Origin: an uncultured Coprococcus sp.
Lineage (GTDB): Bacteria > Bacillota > Clostridia > Lachnospirales > Lachnospiraceae
Assembly (NCBI GenBank): GCA_900548315.1
Contig: URJU01000047.1
Location: 1 to 12,569 of the forward strand
DNA: 12,569 nucleotides
Direction: 5' to 3'
The position numbers were made by a program, and so were the translations under genes. Below, piece by piece: positions 1 through 8,154 of the stretch. Each line of letters starts with the position of its first letter. Within the stretch, counting starts at the first letter, position 1. A model generated the notes under the pieces. That model saw only the letters and a list, made by a program, of their open reading frames with translations. It was not told the DNA's origin and made no database searches.

Positions 1-11
1 ATAAGAGACAG
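1..11. other. Probable residual Tn5/Nextera mosaic-end adapter at the contig edge
   Basis: The first eleven bases, ATAAGAGACAG, are identical to the inner end of the 19-bp Tn5 mosaic end used in Nextera libraries (AGATGTGTATAAGAGACAG). Recognisable SMC coding sequence (Val-Leu-Gly-Glu-Gln) starts at the very next base, 12. Read in the smc frame, these bases would give Lys-Arg-Gln where the family has a hydrophobic residue, then Arg-Trp. The exact position at the sequence edge and the loss of the conserved Trp favour untrimmed adapter over native sequence. An 11-base match alone is not proof. Confidence 0.8.
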
Positions 12-3000
12 GTTCTGGGAGAGCAGAGTGCAAAGAGTCTTCGTGGTTCAAAGATGGAGGATGTTATTTTCTCTGGAACCCAGCTCCGAAAGCCGCAGGG
101 GTCTGCATATGTTGCGATAACCCTTGACAACAGCGACCATAGCCTTCCTATAGATTACGGCGAAGTTACTGTTGCCAGAAGAGTATACCGCTCAGGTGAA
201 TCTGAATATCTTATAAACGGAACAGTGAGCAGGCTCAAGGATGTATATTCTTTATTTTTTGATACAGGTATCGGTAAAGAGGGATATTCTATCATCGGAC
301 AGGGTCAGATAGAAAAAATCCTTAACGGTAAGCCGGAGGAGCGACGTGAGCTTTTTGATGAGGCTGCCGGAATAGTAAAGTTTAAAAAGAACAAAGCGGC
401 AACAGAGAAATCTCTCGAGGCTGAAAGAGACAACCTGAGCCGTGTAAATGATATATTAAAGGAACTGGAAAAACAGGTTGGACCACTCAAGGAGCAGTCT
501 GAGACAGCAAGAAAATATCTGGCGTTTAAATCGGAATTAAAGAATCTGGATGTCAATGCGTTCCTTCTTGAGATAGAGAAACTTAGAGCAGATCTTGAGC
601 GAGATCAGGCAAGACTTGAGATTGTAAATGACGATATAACCGAAAACAAACAGCTCTATGAGCAGACAAAGGAAGAATATGAACAGATCGAGAACACTAT
701 AGAACAGCTTGATTCTGTCATTGATTCGTCAAAGAATGAAATACACGAAAACAGACTCGCAAAAGAACGTGCCGAAGGTGAGATCAATGTTATAAATCAA
801 CAGATTATTACTCTCAAGATGAATGACAAAAACATTCATGAGCAGATAGACAGGATCACGGCACAGATAGAATCTGGTGAACTGGAGCTTGCGGAATATA
901 CTTCACAGAAAGATAATCTCGATGATTCAAGCTCTGATGTTGAGAAAGCCCTTCAGGATGCCAGAAAGCAGAGTGAGGACATGTCCAGATATATAGAGGA
1001 ATGTCAGCAGGAGATCGAGAATTGCAAAGCAGATATCATTGAATATATGCATGAGAGTGGTACTCTTCAGGCAAAGGTCGGAAGATATGATGCCATGCTG
1101 GAGAACATCAATTTCCGAAAGACTCAGCTTAACCAGAGACTTTTACAATCGAAGAGTGATGATGCAGGGGATAAACGGGAATTTGAGGATCTGAGCAGCC
1201 AGCTTTTTGAACTTGAGGAGAGCGTGAAACATGTGCTTGAAAATCTCGACAATGCCACCGCACAGCTTGAGGACAATCAGAGCAGAAATAAGACAAACAG
1301 AGAACTGATACATAACACAAATGAAAAGCTATCCGCGACCAGATCCAAGATGGAGGCACTTCGTAATATTACAGAGCGTTATGACGGCTACGGCAACAGT
1401 ATCAGGCGCGTGATGGAACAGAAACAGCATAATCCTGGAATAATAGGCGTTGTTGCAGATATAATCACAGTTAAACAGCAGTATGAGGTTGCGGTGGAGA
1501 CTGCTCTAGGCGGCAGCATACAAAATATTGTCACTGAGGACGACTCAACAGCCAAGAGGATGATCTCTTACCTCAAGAGCAACAAGCTTGGACGAGCAAC
1601 ATTTCTTCCTCTCAACACCATAACAGACAGAGGGGCCATAAGAAATGAAGTCCTCAAAGAAAATGGTGTTATAGGAGTCGCATCTGATCTTGTCGATGTG
1701 GATCCGAAGTTTACTATACTTGCAAGAAATCTTCTGGGCAGGATAGTTGTAGTAGATAATATTGACAACGCCCTTGCAGTTGCCAGAAAAAACAATCAGT
1801 CACTCAGATTGGTCACGATAGAGGGGGAACTCATAAACCCTGGTGGTTCACTTACTGGTGGAGCTTTCAGAAATTCAAGTAACCTCCTCGGACGAAAGAG
1901 AGAACTTGATGAACTCAAAGAACAGATAGATCTGCTTAAAGGTACCGCTGCAAGAGCTGCAAAGCTTGATGAGGAATTAAAAACATCACGAGAACAGCTG
2001 AGACAGGATATAGAGAGTTACAATTCAGAACTCCAGCAGGCTTACCTTAAGAAAAACACTCTCACTATGAGTCTGGAGCAGGTGAAGGAAAAGCTTGCTG
2101 AATCGGAGAAGATGACAGCATCCATAGAGAAGGAAATGTCAGAACTTAACAACCAGATTGCTGAGATAAACAACAATAAGGATTCTCTTGCGGACAACAA
2201 TAAAAAGCATGAGGCCATGAGACTTGAAGCTGAGGCTAGGGTTGATGAACTGGAAAGCCACAGCCAGGAGAACAAGAATAAACTTGCATCTGCAAATGCA
2301 AAGGTATCCGAGCTCATGATAAAGTTTAATTCCATAAAGCAGAGGGATGACTTCATTATCGAGAATATCCGAAGGATAAACATTGATCTTGAGAAGAATC
2401 GTGGAGAGTTGGAAAGTTTTACGAGCCGTGTTGAGACCTCATTTGCTGAGATAACAGAACTCGAAAACAAGATAGAGTCTATAAGGTCTGACATAGACTC
2501 AAGATCCGGCAGCATTACGGAGAACGAGGACAAGGTTGCTGAGTTCTCTGCAAAACGTGAGGAACTTCAGTTAAGCCATAAGGAATTCTTTGCTAAGCGT
2601 GAGGAGTTGTCTGAAAAGATCGCGGGTCTGGAGAAAGATTCATATAAGCTCACAGCCATAATAGAAAAGAGCAGTGAGAAATCCGATGAACTTAGCAGTT
2701 ATATGTGGGAAGAATATGAGATCACTTACAGTGCAGCTAAGGAACTCAGAGATGAAAAGCTGCCAGAACTTCCTGCGCTGAAGAAAGAGATAACAGCTGT
2801 CAAGGCAAAGATCAAGTCCCTCGGAGATGTAAATGTCAACGCCATTGACGATTACAAAGAGGTGTCTGAGAGATATGAGTTCTTAAAGGGACAGCATGAC
2901 GATATAGTGAGTGCTGAGACGAATCTTGTAAATATCATAGCTGAACTTGAGAAGAATATGCAGCAGCAATTTGCCGAAAAATTCCAAGAGATACAGATCA

Positions 3001-3431
3001 TGTTTGATAAAGTATTCAAAGAACTTTTCGGCGGAGGCCGCGGAGCACTTGAACTTGTAGATACGGATGATCTTCTTGAGACAGGGATAAGGATTATTGC
3101 ACAGCCGCCAGGAAAGAAACTTCAGAACATGATGCAGCTGTCAGGTGGAGAGAAATCACTCACAGCAATAGCTCTGCTCTTTGCGATACAGAGCCTTAAA
3201 CCATCTCCATTCTGTCTCCTTGACGAGATAGAGGCAGCTCTTGACGATTCAAACGTCAGAAGATTTGCTCAGTATTTGAATAGGCTTACAAAAGATACAC
3301 AGTTTATAGTTATATCTCACAGAAAGGGTACTATGGAGGCTGCAGATATACTATATGGAATAACGATGCAGGAGAAGGGTGTCTCAACACTTGTATCTGT
3401 AAATCTGATAGAGAACGACTTGGACAAATAA
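12..3431 (+). CDS. smc: Chromosome segregation ATPase SMC (5'-truncated by the contig edge)
   Basis: SMC is the core ATPase of the bacterial condensin-like complex with ScpA and ScpB. It dimerises through its hinge and organises and segregates the nucleoid. The frame is open from the window edge. The conserved VLGEQSAKSLRGSKMEDVIF stretch begins at 12, so the ATG at 54 is an internal Met, not the start. The order is the end of the N-terminal ATPase lobe, a long coiled coil (about 400-1380), the hinge (about 1430-1900, with Gly-rich GGSLTGG at 1842-1862), a second coiled coil (about 1900-2850) and the C-terminal lobe. That lobe has signature LSGGEK at 3138-3155, Walker B FCLLDE at 3210-3227, the D-loop, and the switch His at 3318. 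About 1139 codons are present. Comparison with remembered SMC N-termini suggests about 46 residues, including Walker A, are missing, giving near 1185 aa, normal for the family. ftsY follows after 58 nt, a common Firmicute order. Confidence 0.97.
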   Translation, partial: VLGEQSAKSLRGSKMEDVIFSGTQLRKPQGSAYVAITLDNSDHSLPIDYGEVTVARRVYRSGESEYLINGTVSRLKDVYSLFFDTGIGKEGYSIIGQGQIEKILNGKPEERRELFDEAAGIVKFKKNKAATEKSLEAERDNLSRVNDILKELEKQVGPLKEQSETARKYLAFKSELKNLDVNAFLLEIEKLRADLERDQARLEIVNDDITENKQLYEQTKEEYEQIENTIEQLDSVIDSSKNEIHENRLAKERAEGEINVINQQIITLKMNDKNIHEQIDRITAQIESGELELAEYTSQKDNLDDSSSDVEKALQDARKQSEDMSRYIEECQQEIENCKADIIEYMHESGTLQAKVGRYDAMLENINFRKTQLNQRLLQSKSDDAGDKREFEDLSSQLFELEESVKHVLENLDNATAQLEDNQSRNKTNRELIHNTNEKLSATRSKMEALRNITERYDGYGNSIRRVMEQKQHNPGIIGVVADIITVKQQYEVAVETALGGSIQNIVTEDDSTAKRMISYLKSNKLGRATFLPLNTITDRGAIRNEVLKENGVIGVASDLVDVDPKFTILARNLLGRIVVVDNIDNALAVARKNNQSLRLVTIEGELINPGGSLTGGAFRNSSNLLGRKRELDELKEQIDLLKGTAARAAKLDEELKTSREQLRQDIESYNSELQQAYLKKNTLTMSLEQVKEKLAESEKMTASIEKEMSELNNQIAEINNNKDSLADNNKKHEAMRLEAEARVDELESHSQENKNKLASANAKVSELMIKFNSIKQRDDFIIENIRRINIDLEKNRGELESFTSRVETSFAEITELENKIESIRSDIDSRSGSITENEDKVAEFSAKREELQLSHKEFFAKREELSEKIAGLEKDSYKLTAIIEKSSEKSDELSSYMWEEYEITYSAAKELRDEKLPELPALKKEITAVKAKIKSLGDVNVNAIDDYKEVSERYEFLKGQHDDIVSAETNLVNIIAELEKNMQQQFAEKFQEIQIMFDKVFKELFGGGRGALELVDTDDLLETGIRIIAQPPGKKLQNMMQLSGGEKSLTAIALLFAIQSLKPSPFCLLDEIEAALDDSNVRRFAQYLNRLTKDTQFIVISHRKGTMEAADILYGITMQEKGVSTLVSVNLIENDLDK

Positions 3432-3489
3432 AGGCGTAAAATTTTAAATGGCGATAGTGAACGTTTTACAATGAGATAGGAGATATGAT

Positions 3490-4497
3490 ATGGCAGAGGA
3501 AAAAAAGGAAATTCTGGACAAGAACGAGAAGAAAGAAAAAAAGGGCTTTTTTGCAAGACTAAAGGAGGGACTCACAAAGACAAGAAACAACATTGTGGAG
3601 AGTTTTGCTGATGTGTTTGGTGCCTCCCACATAGACGACGATTTCTATGAGAATCTTGAAGAGACTTTCATTATGGCAGATATGGGATATGAGACCACAG
3701 AGAAAGTTATTGAGGACCTAAAACAGAGAGTAGAGGATTCCCATATTAAAGAGCCGGCTGCATGTAAGGATCTTGTGATAAATATAATCAGAGATCAGAT
3801 GTCGGTTGACGAATCCGCATATGACTTTGAGAATAAAAAGACAGTTGTTCTTGTCATAGGTGTAAATGGAGTTGGAAAGACGACAACCATCGGAAAACTT
3901 GCCGCCCAGTATAGACAGAGAGGCAAGAGAGTTCTCATGGCCGCAGCTGATACATTCAGAGCTGCAGCCATCGATCAGTTAAAGACATGGGCTGACAGAG
4001 CACAGGTTGATATAATATCACACAATGAAGGGGCAGATCCTGCTGCCGTTGTGTATGACGCCGTGGCTGCTGCGAAGGCGAGGAATACCGATATTCTTCT
4101 TGTTGATACAGCCGGAAGACTTCACAACAAGAAAAATCTCATGGATGAGCTTGCCAAGATGCGAAGGATAATCACCCGTGACTATCCTGAGGCGAATGTC
4201 GAAGCACTCATCGTCCTTGACGGAACAACAGGACAGAACGCTCTTGAGCAGGCAAGGCAGTTCAGCAATGTGACCGAGCTTGACGGTATCGTCATAACAA
4301 AGCTTGACGGTACGGCAAAGGGTGGTATTGCTATAGCTATACAGGCAGAGCTTGACGTTCCTGTAAAATTCATTGGTGTTGGAGAGAAGATTGGCGATCT
4401 TCAGAGATTTGATCCACAGGCTTATGTAAATGCACTTTTTGCAGATTTTGATGAGGATCGTTCAGAGATAGATATGCTTATTGATGAGGATGAGTAA
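3490..4497 (+). CDS. ftsY: Signal recognition particle receptor FtsY
   Basis: FtsY is the SRP receptor GTPase. It forms the twin-GTPase complex with Ffh at the inner face of the membrane and hands ribosome-nascent-chain complexes to SecYEG. The 335-aa product begins with a short Lys/Glu-rich segment and an amphipathic membrane-targeting stretch (KKGFFARLKEGLTK, residues 17-30). It lacks the long acidic A domain of E. coli FtsY, as is usual in Firmicutes. The helical N domain spans about 20-105. The NG GTPase motifs are all present: G1 GVNGVGKT 124-131, DTFRAAA 154-160, G3 DTAGR 206-210, G4 TKLD 270-273 and GVGE 297-300. The ATG at 3490 has AGGAGA at 3478-3483 with 6-nt spacing. It follows smc by 58 nt, so co-transcription is likely. 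In many Firmicutes ylxM-ffh come next; here a threonine lyase does. Confidence 0.97.
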   Translation: MAEEKKEILDKNEKKEKKGFFARLKEGLTKTRNNIVESFADVFGASHIDDDFYENLEETFIMADMGYETTEKVIEDLKQRVEDSHIKEPAACKDLVINIIRDQMSVDESAYDFENKKTVVLVIGVNGVGKTTTIGKLAAQYRQRGKRVLMAAADTFRAAAIDQLKTWADRAQVDIISHNEGADPAAVVYDAVAAAKARNTDILLVDTAGRLHNKKNLMDELAKMRRIITRDYPEANVEALIVLDGTTGQNALEQARQFSNVTELDGIVITKLDGTAKGGIAIAIQAELDVPVKFIGVGEKIGDLQRFDPQAYVNALFADFDEDRSEIDMLIDEDE

Positions 4498-4522
4498 TCC
4501 TTGATTGCGCATACATATCTAA

Positions 4523-4550
4523 TTGGAATCAGATAAATCGTATATATCTA
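4523..4550 (+). promoter_or_regulatory. Weak candidate promoter before the threonine lyase gene
   Basis: The 87-nt gap after ftsY is very AT-rich. It contains TTGGAA (4523-4528) and TATCTA (4545-4550) separated by 16 nt, a plausible but imperfect sigma-A -35/-10 pair placed about 35 nt before the start codon. AT-rich DNA yields such pairs by chance. No convincing terminator separates ftsY from this point, so read-through from ftsY is equally plausible. Confidence 0.25.
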
Positions 4551-4572
4551 AAGATTTTTGAAATAACATATA

Positions 4573-4577
4573 AGGAG
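4573..4577 (+). promoter_or_regulatory. Ribosome binding site that favours the TTG start of the threonine lyase
   Basis: AGGAG lies 7 nt before TTG at 4585 and 13 nt before the in-frame ATG at 4591. The normal spacing fits the TTG, so translation probably begins there. The two choices differ by only two residues. Confidence 0.6.
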
Positions 4578-4584
4578 AGACATT

Positions 4585-5835
4585 TTGAAAATGGCAGAAG
4601 AGAATACTACCGGCAAACTGACACTTGCAAAATTTGAGGAGGCTTATGAACTTGTTCAGAAGGTTGTACTCCCAACAAAGCTTATATACAGCGACTATTT
4701 TAGCAGCATCACAGGAAATAAAGTATATTTCAAGCCGGAGAACCTTCAGAAGACTGGAGCATATAAGATCAGAGGTGCCTACTATAAGATAAGCACACTT
4801 TCAGATGAGGAGAGACAGAAGGGACTGATAACAGCCTCTGCCGGAAACCATGCCCAGGGTGTGGCATATGCTGCAAAGGCATACGGTGTAAAGGCAACCA
4901 TAGTTATGCCTTCATCCACACCGCTTATAAAAGTAAACAGAACAAAATCATATGGTGCGGAGGTTATCTTATACGGGGATGTCTATGACGAGTCTTGTGC
5001 ATATGCACTCGAGCTTGCCGAGGACAAGGGATATACATTTATCCATCCGTTTGACGATCTTGACGTTGCCACAGGTCAGGGTTCTGTAGCTATGGAGATC
5101 ATAAAGGAGCTTCCATTTGTAGATTACATACTTGTTCCTATCGGAGGCGGCGGTCTGGCGACGGGAGTTTCAACCCTTGCCAAGATGATGAATCCAAACA
5201 TAAAGGTTATAGGTGTTGAGCCAGCAGGCGCGAATTGCATGCAGGTATCTCTTAAGAACAAAAAGGTTACAACACTTCCATACGTAGATACGATTGCAGA
5301 TGGTACAGCTGTAAAGACACCTGGAAACAAGATATTCCCATATATCCAGAAGAATATAGATGACATAATAACTGTCGAGGACAACGAGCTTATCGTTTCA
5401 TTCCTTGACATGCTAGAAAATCACAAGCTTTTGGTTGAAAACTCAGGTCTGCTCACGGTTGCTGCCCTCAAGCACCTTGATGTAAAGGGTGCAAAGGTTG
5501 TAAGCATATTGTCAGGCGGCAACATGGATATGATCACATTTGCATCACTGGTACAGCATGGTCTTATCGCAAGAAGCAGAATATTTACAGTATCAACACT
5601 TCTTCCTGATAAGCCAGGTGCGCTTATGAATATTTCAAAAGTAATTGCTGATCTTCAGGGAAATGTGATCAAGCTTGAACACAATCAGTTCGTATCTATC
5701 AACAGAAATTCAGCTGTTGAGCTTGTCATAACCATGGAAGCGTTTGGTCCTGAACATAAACAGCTCATAATCAATACCCTTGCAGATAAAGGCTATAAGC
5801 CAAAAGAAGTAATGACAAAGGGAATATACAATTAA
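4585..5835 (+). CDS. ilvA: Threonine ammonia-lyase, PLP-dependent, with one C-terminal ACT domain
   Basis: This enzyme deaminates L-threonine to 2-oxobutyrate and ammonia, feeding isoleucine synthesis or threonine catabolism. The 416-aa product has the fold-type II PLP core. The Schiff-base Lys is K61 in TGAYKIRGA, substrate loop SAGNHAQG is at 85-92, the Gly-rich phosphate loop IGGGGLATG at 186-194, and SGGN at 310-313. One ACT domain spans about 333-410. This is the single-ACT medium form of about 400 aa (TIGR01127-like). The classical biosynthetic IlvA of about 510 aa has two ACT-like modules, so the assignment could equally be called catabolic tdcB-like. The family motif usually has Phe (SFK); here Tyr precedes the catalytic Lys. 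The stop codon directly abuts the next gene's start, suggesting translational coupling. Serine/threonine specificity cannot be settled from sequence. Confidence 0.93.
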   Translation: MKMAEENTTGKLTLAKFEEAYELVQKVVLPTKLIYSDYFSSITGNKVYFKPENLQKTGAYKIRGAYYKISTLSDEERQKGLITASAGNHAQGVAYAAKAYGVKATIVMPSSTPLIKVNRTKSYGAEVILYGDVYDESCAYALELAEDKGYTFIHPFDDLDVATGQGSVAMEIIKELPFVDYILVPIGGGGLATGVSTLAKMMNPNIKVIGVEPAGANCMQVSLKNKKVTTLPYVDTIADGTAVKTPGNKIFPYIQKNIDDIITVEDNELIVSFLDMLENHKLLVENSGLLTVAALKHLDVKGAKVVSILSGGNMDMITFASLVQHGLIARSRIFTVSTLLPDKPGALMNISKVIADLQGNVIKLEHNQFVSINRNSAVELVITMEAFGPEHKQLIINTLADKGYKPKEVMTKGIYN

Positions 5836-7257
5836 TTGGATAACAGAGAAATTACATTAACGGTAAATAAAAATAAAACTATCAGGTGCAGACAGGGTGA
5901 CAACCTCTTTAAGGTGCTTAGCGGTGCAGGCTATGTCTTTAGTGGAAACTGCGGAGGACGCGGAGCCTGCCAGCGCTGTCTGGTGGATATAACAGGAAAA
6001 GGAACTGTAAAGAGTTGCAGATACACACTGACAGAGGATGAAGACATCACTGTAAAAGATGATTGTACATCTATTCTCACTTCTTATACGCACAATGATA
6101 GTTCCACCATGAATTATCATAAGATAGATAATCCTATAAGATCAGCGGAGAAAAAACTCGGTATTGCTATCGATCTGGGTACGACCACTGTTGCAATGGA
6201 GCTTGTCAGTCTGACGGATGATTCGATCATTGACAGATGTGGTTTTATGAATCCTCAGATTGAATATGGAAGTGATGTTGTTTCGAGGATCAGGATAGGA
6301 TCTACGGCTGAGGGGCTTGCCAGTCTAAGAGCCAGCGTGATCTCAAAGATTTCCTCTGGTATACACAGCATGTCAAAGATTCATGAAAATATAAGTAAGA
6401 TAGTGATTTCTGGAAACACGACGATGAATTCTATTTTGGAAGACCTGACCCTGGAAAATCTTGGTCATGCACCATTTCCTATAAAAAATCCTGACTCGGT
6501 AACAGTGCCGGCAGATATTTTTTTCGGCGAAGAAACATTTGTAAATGCAAGTGTAACATGCCTTCCGAACCTGAGTGCATTTGTGGGCGCTGACGCATTG
6601 TGTGGTGCGATTGTGTGTGGCATACACAGATCAGATTCTTATCAGTTATTTGCTGATCTTGGCACAAATGGTGAACTTATACTTGCAAAAAATGGAATAG
6701 GATTTGCCACATCGTGTGCCTGCGGTCCTGCATTTGAGGGTATGCTCAAACGGGGAACAACAGCACCAACAACAACGTTTGATCTGCTGAACAGATTAAA
6801 CAAACTACACGTTGTGAATGACGATGGCGTCCTGGCAGATCAATATATAGAAAACGGTTATAGGATAGCCGGCGGCTCCTTGATAGATATGGATACGATA
6901 AGGAGTTTTCTTCTTGCAAAGGCTGCGATATGTGCGGGGATAGAATCCCTTATGGATGTTGCTGGGATATGCGATAGTGATATTTCAAAGGTCTATCTGG
7001 CTGGTGGCTTTGGATGCAGTCTTAAGATATCATGTGCTGTAGATCTGGGACTTTTCCCGGAAAGTTTCCAGGAAAAAGCTGAATTTGCCGGAAATACTTC
7101 ACTGTATGGCGCACATAAGTGCTTGATTGATAAGGATTTTATTGATAGAATATATGAGTTTAAAGATACACTTACGGCTGTGAATCTCGGAGAGCTTGAC
7201 GGTTTTGATAAAAGATATTACAGTCATATGGATCTCAGACCGTGGAATAATACATAG
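5836..7257 (+). CDS. RACo-like [2Fe-2S] ferredoxin/ASKHA-domain protein (DUF4445), short form
   Basis: It resembles the reductive activators of corrinoid proteins (RACo/RamA-like). These use an iron-sulfur centre and ATP to return inactive Co(II) corrinoid to Co(I); that role is known for relatives, not shown here. An N-terminal plant-type ferredoxin domain has Cys39, 45, 48 and 61 (CX5CX2CX12C), fitting one [2Fe-2S] cluster. After a linker the C-terminal ASKHA part carries DLGTTT 113-118, ISGNTTMN 191-198, FADLGTNGE 272-280, GPAFEG 297-302 and AGGFG 389-393. At 473 aa it is shorter than well-studied members (roughly 600 aa or more), so linker or middle regions are reduced. It begins with TTG directly after the lyase stop; AAAGGG at 5817-5822 is a possible RBS 13 nt upstream. 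No corrinoid protein or methyltransferase gene is visible in the window, so its target is unknown. Confidence 0.85.
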   Translation: MDNREITLTVNKNKTIRCRQGDNLFKVLSGAGYVFSGNCGGRGACQRCLVDITGKGTVKSCRYTLTEDEDITVKDDCTSILTSYTHNDSSTMNYHKIDNPIRSAEKKLGIAIDLGTTTVAMELVSLTDDSIIDRCGFMNPQIEYGSDVVSRIRIGSTAEGLASLRASVISKISSGIHSMSKIHENISKIVISGNTTMNSILEDLTLENLGHAPFPIKNPDSVTVPADIFFGEETFVNASVTCLPNLSAFVGADALCGAIVCGIHRSDSYQLFADLGTNGELILAKNGIGFATSCACGPAFEGMLKRGTTAPTTTFDLLNRLNKLHVVNDDGVLADQYIENGYRIAGGSLIDMDTIRSFLLAKAAICAGIESLMDVAGICDSDISKVYLAGGFGCSLKISCAVDLGLFPESFQEKAEFAGNTSLYGAHKCLIDKDFIDRIYEFKDTLTAVNLGELDGFDKRYYSHMDLRPWNNT

Positions 7258-7273
7258 ATAAGAAGAGCAGGAT

Positions 7274-8071
7274 ATGAAATTACTAAGTATAGCAAGCGGT
7301 AGCAGTGGAAACTGTTATTACGTTGGAAATAACGATACACACCTTCTCGTTGATGTGGGGATAAGCTGTAAGAGGGTTGAGACAGCACTAAAGAATGAAG
7401 GATTAAAACCATCAGAGTTGGACGGTGTTCTGGTAACCCATGAGCATATAGATCATGTGAAGGGTATAGGTGTCCTTGCAAGGAAACATGGCGTACCCAT
7501 ATACGCAACAGCAGGAACTATTGCAGAGATGAAAAATATGTCATCACTTGGAAATATTGATGAGGGACTGTTTCGCGAGATACACCCGGATGAGAAGATT
7601 TCTATAAATGATATAACCATAGATCCTTCATCGATCTGGCATGACGCCGCAGATCCTGTGTGTTACAGTCTGTACGGTGATGGAAAAAAGGTATCCATAG
7701 CAACAGATATGGGCAATTTCAATGATTATATAGTGGATAAACTTGACAACTCAGATATAATGGTAGTTGAGGCCAATCATGATGTGCGAATGCTTGAGGC
7801 AGGGCCATATCCGTATTATCTTAAAAGACGTATACTTGGAAATTATGGTCATCTGTCAAATGAATTGTCTGGGCAGCTCATATACAGACTTTTGAATAAT
7901 CATGTAAAGGGAATCCTGCTTGGTCATTTGAGTAAAGAAAATAATTTTGAAGAACTGGCATACGAGACAGTAAAGCTGGAGCTTGAGAACAATTCATTTA
8001 CAAATGATGTAAGAGAATTTGGACTCGCCGTTGCCAGAAGGGATGTGCCGATGGCTGCGATAGAGGCGTGA
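7274..8071 (+). CDS. Metallo-beta-lactamase-fold hydrolase, YycJ/WalJ type
   Basis: This is a 265-aa cytoplasmic protein of the metallo-beta-lactamase superfamily, close to YycJ (WalJ). In other Firmicutes WalJ sits with the walRK cell-wall two-component genes and has been linked to coordinating DNA replication with cell division; a nuclease activity has been proposed. Seen here: the N-terminal ASGSSGN (7-13), the metal-binding HEHIDH (56-61), His/Asp ligand region WHDAADP (122-128), TDMG (144-147), EANHD (166-170), GHLSN (192-196) and GHLS (217-220). No signal peptide or membrane helix is apparent. The ATG has AGAAGAG at 7261-7267 with 6-nt spacing, and the gap after the preceding gene is only 16 nt, so it belongs to the same transcript. 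No walR or walK is nearby, so the usual context is absent. Confidence 0.88.
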   Translation: MKLLSIASGSSGNCYYVGNNDTHLLVDVGISCKRVETALKNEGLKPSELDGVLVTHEHIDHVKGIGVLARKHGVPIYATAGTIAEMKNMSSLGNIDEGLFREIHPDEKISINDITIDPSSIWHDAADPVCYSLYGDGKKVSIATDMGNFNDYIVDKLDNSDIMVVEANHDVRMLEAGPYPYYLKRRILGNYGHLSNELSGQLIYRLLNNHVKGILLGHLSKENNFEELAYETVKLELENNSFTNDVREFGLAVARRDVPMAAIEA

Positions 8072-8091
8072 CCAGCATTTGAGTAATAAAC

Positions 8092-8109
8092 AGGAGTAAA
8101 TTATAGATG
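8092..8109 (+). promoter_or_regulatory. Alternative upstream translation start for the ACT-domain gene
   Basis: AGGAG at 8092-8096 lies 10 nt before an ATG at 8107 in frame with the ACT-domain gene. Starting here would add 16 residues (MSLFDQISSSTRRINE). I prefer the later start at 8155 because it has the stronger ribosome binding site and gives the usual family length, but this site could make a minor longer form. Confidence 0.3.
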
Positions 8110-8138
8110 AGTCTGTTTGATCAGATATCATCATCAAC

Positions 8139-8145
8139 AAGGAGG
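8139..8145 (+). promoter_or_regulatory. Strong ribosome binding site deciding the ACT-domain gene start
   Basis: AAGGAGG, a near-perfect anti-16S match, lies 9 nt before ATG 8155. An out-of-frame ATG at 8150, only 4 nt from this site, opens a two-codon frame (ATG AAA TGA) whose stop codon ends just before the real start. Confidence 0.75.
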
Positions 8146-8154
8146 ATAAATGAA

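Noticed and set aside
2042..2533. 163-codon open frame on the - strand inside smc
   Set aside because: Ser/Leu-rich antisense shadow of the SMC coiled coil, produced by Glu/Lys-rich codons read backwards; no ribosome binding site or family features.
3436..3469. GTAAAA/TTTTAC inverted repeat between smc and ftsY
   Set aside because: Only six AT-rich pairs with a 22-nt loop and no T-run after it; too weak for a terminator.
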